A stretch of DNA of 64,000 bases from Ensifer sp. MPMI2T (GTDB taxonomy: Bacteria > Pseudomonadota > Alphaproteobacteria > Rhizobiales > Rhizobiaceae), in assembly GCF_004827385.1 (NCBI RefSeq), contig NZ_SRXN01000004.1, positions 124,001 through 188,000 on the forward strand, in the 5' to 3' direction. Both the position numbers and the translations under genes were made by a program. A model generated the notes under the pieces. That model was not told where the DNA came from and ran no database searches. It saw only the letters and a program-made list of their open reading frames with translations. Below are positions 62,351 through 64,000 of this stretch, one piece after another (positions within the stretch are counted from its first letter, which is position 1; every line of letters starts with the position of its first letter).

Positions 62351-63304
62351 TTACTCGATCGTGCGGGTTGCGCGGCTGACGACGCTTTCCGGCAGCGTGA
62401 CGCCCATCCTGGTTGCGGCACCCTTGTTGATGACGAGGTCCGTGCCGGCGGCAACCTTGACGGCGATGTCGCCGGGGTTTTCGCCCTTGAGAACACGAAC
62501 GACCACTTCGCCCGTCTGCTTGCCGACATCGTAGTAGTTGAAGCCGAGTGCCGCGATCGCGCCGCGCGAAACGGAGTCCGTATCGGCGGTGAAGAGCGGC
62601 AGCTTGCTTTCCTCGGCGACGGCAACGGCACCTTCGAGCGCCGAGATGATCGTGTTGTCGGTCGGGATGTAGATTGCGTCGGCACGGCCGACGAGCGCGC
62701 GGGCGGCACCTTGGACTTCGGCCGATTTCGTTGCGGCGGACTCGACCACGATCAGGCCGGCCTTTTCGGCCTCTTCCTTGAGAACGGCCAGCAGCGAGAC
62801 GGAATTCGCTTCACCGGAATTGTAGAGGTAGCCAATCGACTTGACGTTCGGCAGGATCTCCTTGATCAGCTTCACATGCTCGGCAACCGGCGACATGTCG
62901 GAAAGGCCGGTCACGTTGCCGCCGGGCTTTTCCATGTCCCTGACGAGCTGGGCGCCGAGCGGATCGGAGACCGCGGTGAAGACCACCGGGATGTCGCGCG
63001 TCGAGGAAACCACCGCCTGCGCCGAGGGCGTGGAGATCGGCACGATGACGCTCGGCGCTTCGCCGGCGAACTGGCGGGCGATCTGTGCCGCAGTCGCCGG
63101 ATTGCCCTGGGCCGACTCGTAGATAAACTTGAGGTTCTCACCTTCCTTGTAGCCGGCAGTAGCGAGCGCGTCCTTGACGCCGTCGCGGGCGGCATCGAGC
63201 GCCGGATGTTCCACGATTGCGGTCACGGCGACCGTAACCTCGTCGGCGCGCGCCGGCAGGGAGAGTGCCACGGTGGCGGCAACAGCTATGAGAAGTGAGC
63301 GCAT
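62351..63304 (-). CDS. ABC transporter substrate-binding protein, PF04392 (TrpX-like)
   Basis: 317 residues from the ATG at 63304 with ggagga 7 bp before it; the longer frame lacks a signal peptide at its front. Sec signal peptide SLLIAVAATVALSLPARADE (cleavage about residue 20). Type 1 periplasmic-binding fold: VAVTAIVEHPALDAARDGVK, PVVFTAVSDPLGAQLV, NVTGLSDMSPVAEHVKLIKE, SIGYLYNSGEANSVSLLAVL, YIPTDNTIISALEGAVAVAE. EHPALDA...G and P-T-D-N-T are signatures of this family. Ligand unknown; aromatic amino acids in some relatives. Confidence 0.88.
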   Translation of the reverse strand: MRSLLIAVAATVALSLPARADEVTVAVTAIVEHPALDAARDGVKDALATAGYKEGENLKFIYESAQGNPATAAQIARQFAGEAPSVIVPISTPSAQAVVSSTRDIPVVFTAVSDPLGAQLVRDMEKPGGNVTGLSDMSPVAEHVKLIKEILPNVKSIGYLYNSGEANSVSLLAVLKEEAEKAGLIVVESAATKSAEVQGAARALVGRADAIYIPTDNTIISALEGAVAVAEESKLPLFTADTDSVSRGAIAALGFNYYDVGKQTGEVVVRVLKGENPGDIAVKVAAGTDLVINKGAATRMGVTLPESVVSRATRTIE

Positions 63305-63325
63305 GGATGTCCTCCGTTTGGCGAA

Positions 63326-63372
63326 CGGGATGCCGGCGGCTGAACCGCTTCGCATGTTTCTCATCCCGCTCC
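63326..63372. repeat. Diverged copy of the gcggaaaaccgcttcacac repeat
   Basis: acgggatgccggcggctgaa and ccgcttcgcatgtttctcat then cccgctcc. Shares the ccgcttc-gca(t)gttt-ctcatcccgctc frame with the 36617 copy but has lost the inner hairpin. Lies upstream of the binding-protein gene. Confidence 0.4.
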
Positions 63373-63476
63373 AGATGAATTCGCCGCCTTCTTAGGAAAG
63401 CGAAGCAATGAAATCAATCGATGGAAACAGCTTCATCCATCAAACTTCTTGATCCTGCACCCGTTCATCCACCCTA

Positions 63477-63647
63477 TACCCCCTCTGGCCTGCCGGCCAT
63501 CTCCCCACAAGGGGGAGAATCAATGTGGTACCATCTGCGCCTCGATTGAAGCGTTCCGCCTACAGAAGCGTTTGGGTCATAGCGAGCGGCCAACCGCGCA
63601 TATTCTCCCCCTTGTGGGGGGAGATGGCGGGCAAGCCAGAGGGGGTA
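63477..63647. repeat. MITE-like inverted-repeat element
   Basis: Left arm 63477-63520 (taccccctctggcctgccgg ... gggggagaat) and right arm 63602-63647 are inverse copies, with two mismatches and a 2-nt indel over 44 bp; the centre is about 80 bp and has no open frame. It is the main content of the 403-bp gap between the binding-protein and rlmN genes. Confidence 0.8.
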
Positions 63648-63707
63648 CAGCCACCGTCCACTGTGGCGAGCCGACGGCAATTGCCGGTTTGTAATTACCG
63701 TACCCTG

Positions 63708-64000
63708 TCAATCCTCGCCGTGGTTGGCGATCATCATCGCCTCGAAGGCGAGGCGGTCGACCTTGCGCATGCGTTCGGATTCCGACTTGAGCTGGCCACA
63801 GGCGGCGAGAATGTCGCGGCCGCGCGGAGTGCGGATCGGCGAGGCGTAGCCGGCCTGGTTGATGAAATCGGCGAAGGCCTCGATCTGCTCCCAGTCCGAG
63901 CACTGGTAGTTGGTGCCCGGCCAGGGATTGAAGGGGATGAGGTTGATCTTTGCCGGAATACCCTTCAACAGCTTAACCAGTTCCTTGGCGTCCTCGAGGC
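63708..64000 (-). CDS. rlmN: 23S rRNA/tRNA adenine-C2 methyltransferase RlmN, C-terminal end (truncated by the window)
   Basis: About 97 residues at the C-terminus; the frame is open to the right edge. The segment [32 protein letters not shown] is that of RlmN: the cysteine in AACGQL is the one that forms the covalent RNA-methyl intermediate (Cys355 in E. coli numbering), and [15 protein letters not shown] is a core strand of the radical-SAM barrel. RlmN methylates A2503 of 23S rRNA and A37 of some tRNAs. The CX3CX2C motif lies outside the window. Confidence 0.93.
   Translation of the reverse strand, partial: LEDAKELVKLLKGIPAKINLIPFNPWPGTNYQCSDWEQIEAFADFINQAGYASPIRTPRGRDILAACGQLKSESERMRKVDRLAFEAMMIANHGED

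Noticed and set aside
60289-63647. Possible CRISPR-like repeats near the end of the window
   Set aside because: The repeated hairpins are inverted, of unequal spacing and only two per element; there are no regular spacers and no cas genes.

Overview
The window reads as a piece of a chromosome from a rhizobium of the Sinorhizobium/Ensifer group (Alphaproteobacteria, Rhizobiales). The reasons are high GC with dense, mostly operonic genes; the cyclic beta-1,2-glucan pair ndvB and ndvA; a second heat-shock sigma factor (rpoH2 type) behind a promoter of the rhizobial RpoE2 type; the phaR/phbAB polyhydroxybutyrate genes; and several families of short palindromic intergenic repeats, one resembling the RIME elements known from rhizobia. 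I found no rRNA, tRNA, transposase, prophage or CRISPR array. The genus call is inference from gene content, not from a database search.

Layout. 1-202: tail of a cupin-type regulator. 375-7107: a leftward four-gene operon (aminotransferase, ALDH7-type semialdehyde dehydrogenase, FAD-linked 2-hydroxyacid dehydrogenase, DUF1338 dioxygenase) with a divergent LysR gene; together these can take 2-aminoadipate semialdehyde to 2-oxoglutarate, the lower part of lysine catabolism. 7467-20112: the periplasmic cyclic glucan module ndvB (synthase), opgC (succinyl-type substitution) and convergent ndvA (exporter). 20483-25244: a LuxR solo, pyruvate carboxylase and a small orphan gene. 25346-30498: a cystine-type amino-acid ABC transporter, then a DeoR/VOC/MFS set. 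30680-36607: ispG, LysE exporter, the FPP synthase-hisC pair, mtgA and a GST. 36805-40242: rpmF, then phaR divergent from phbA-phbB. 40243-47201: an intergenic region packed with GANTC methylation sites, then Suv3-like helicase, S4-domain protein, fdxA, carD and rpoH2. 47248-54267: M48 protease; thiamine importer thiBPQ under a TPP riboswitch; GNAT; thiamine pyrophosphokinase. 54248-60268: ABC-F protein, MarR-MFS efflux pair, argG, LysE exporter. 60493-64000: an ABC importer of the TrpX-like type and the 3' end of rlmN.

How the genes work together. Three pathways are nearly self-contained here: 2-aminoadipate degradation, cyclic glucan synthesis/decoration/export, and thiamine salvage (import plus direct pyrophosphorylation to TPP). 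Pyruvate carboxylase and PHB synthesis sit at the carbon-storage versus anaplerosis branch. The carD-rpoH2 end is a stress-control block.

Most unusual signal: sixteen GANTC sites (the CcrM methyltransferase target) within 372 bp at 40375-40746, including a 27-nt direct repeat, just upstream of the helicase gene. No previously undescribed protein system was convincingly visible; the best leads are this methylation-site cluster, a repeat nested inside another repeat at 37099-37316, and the compact lysine degradation operon.
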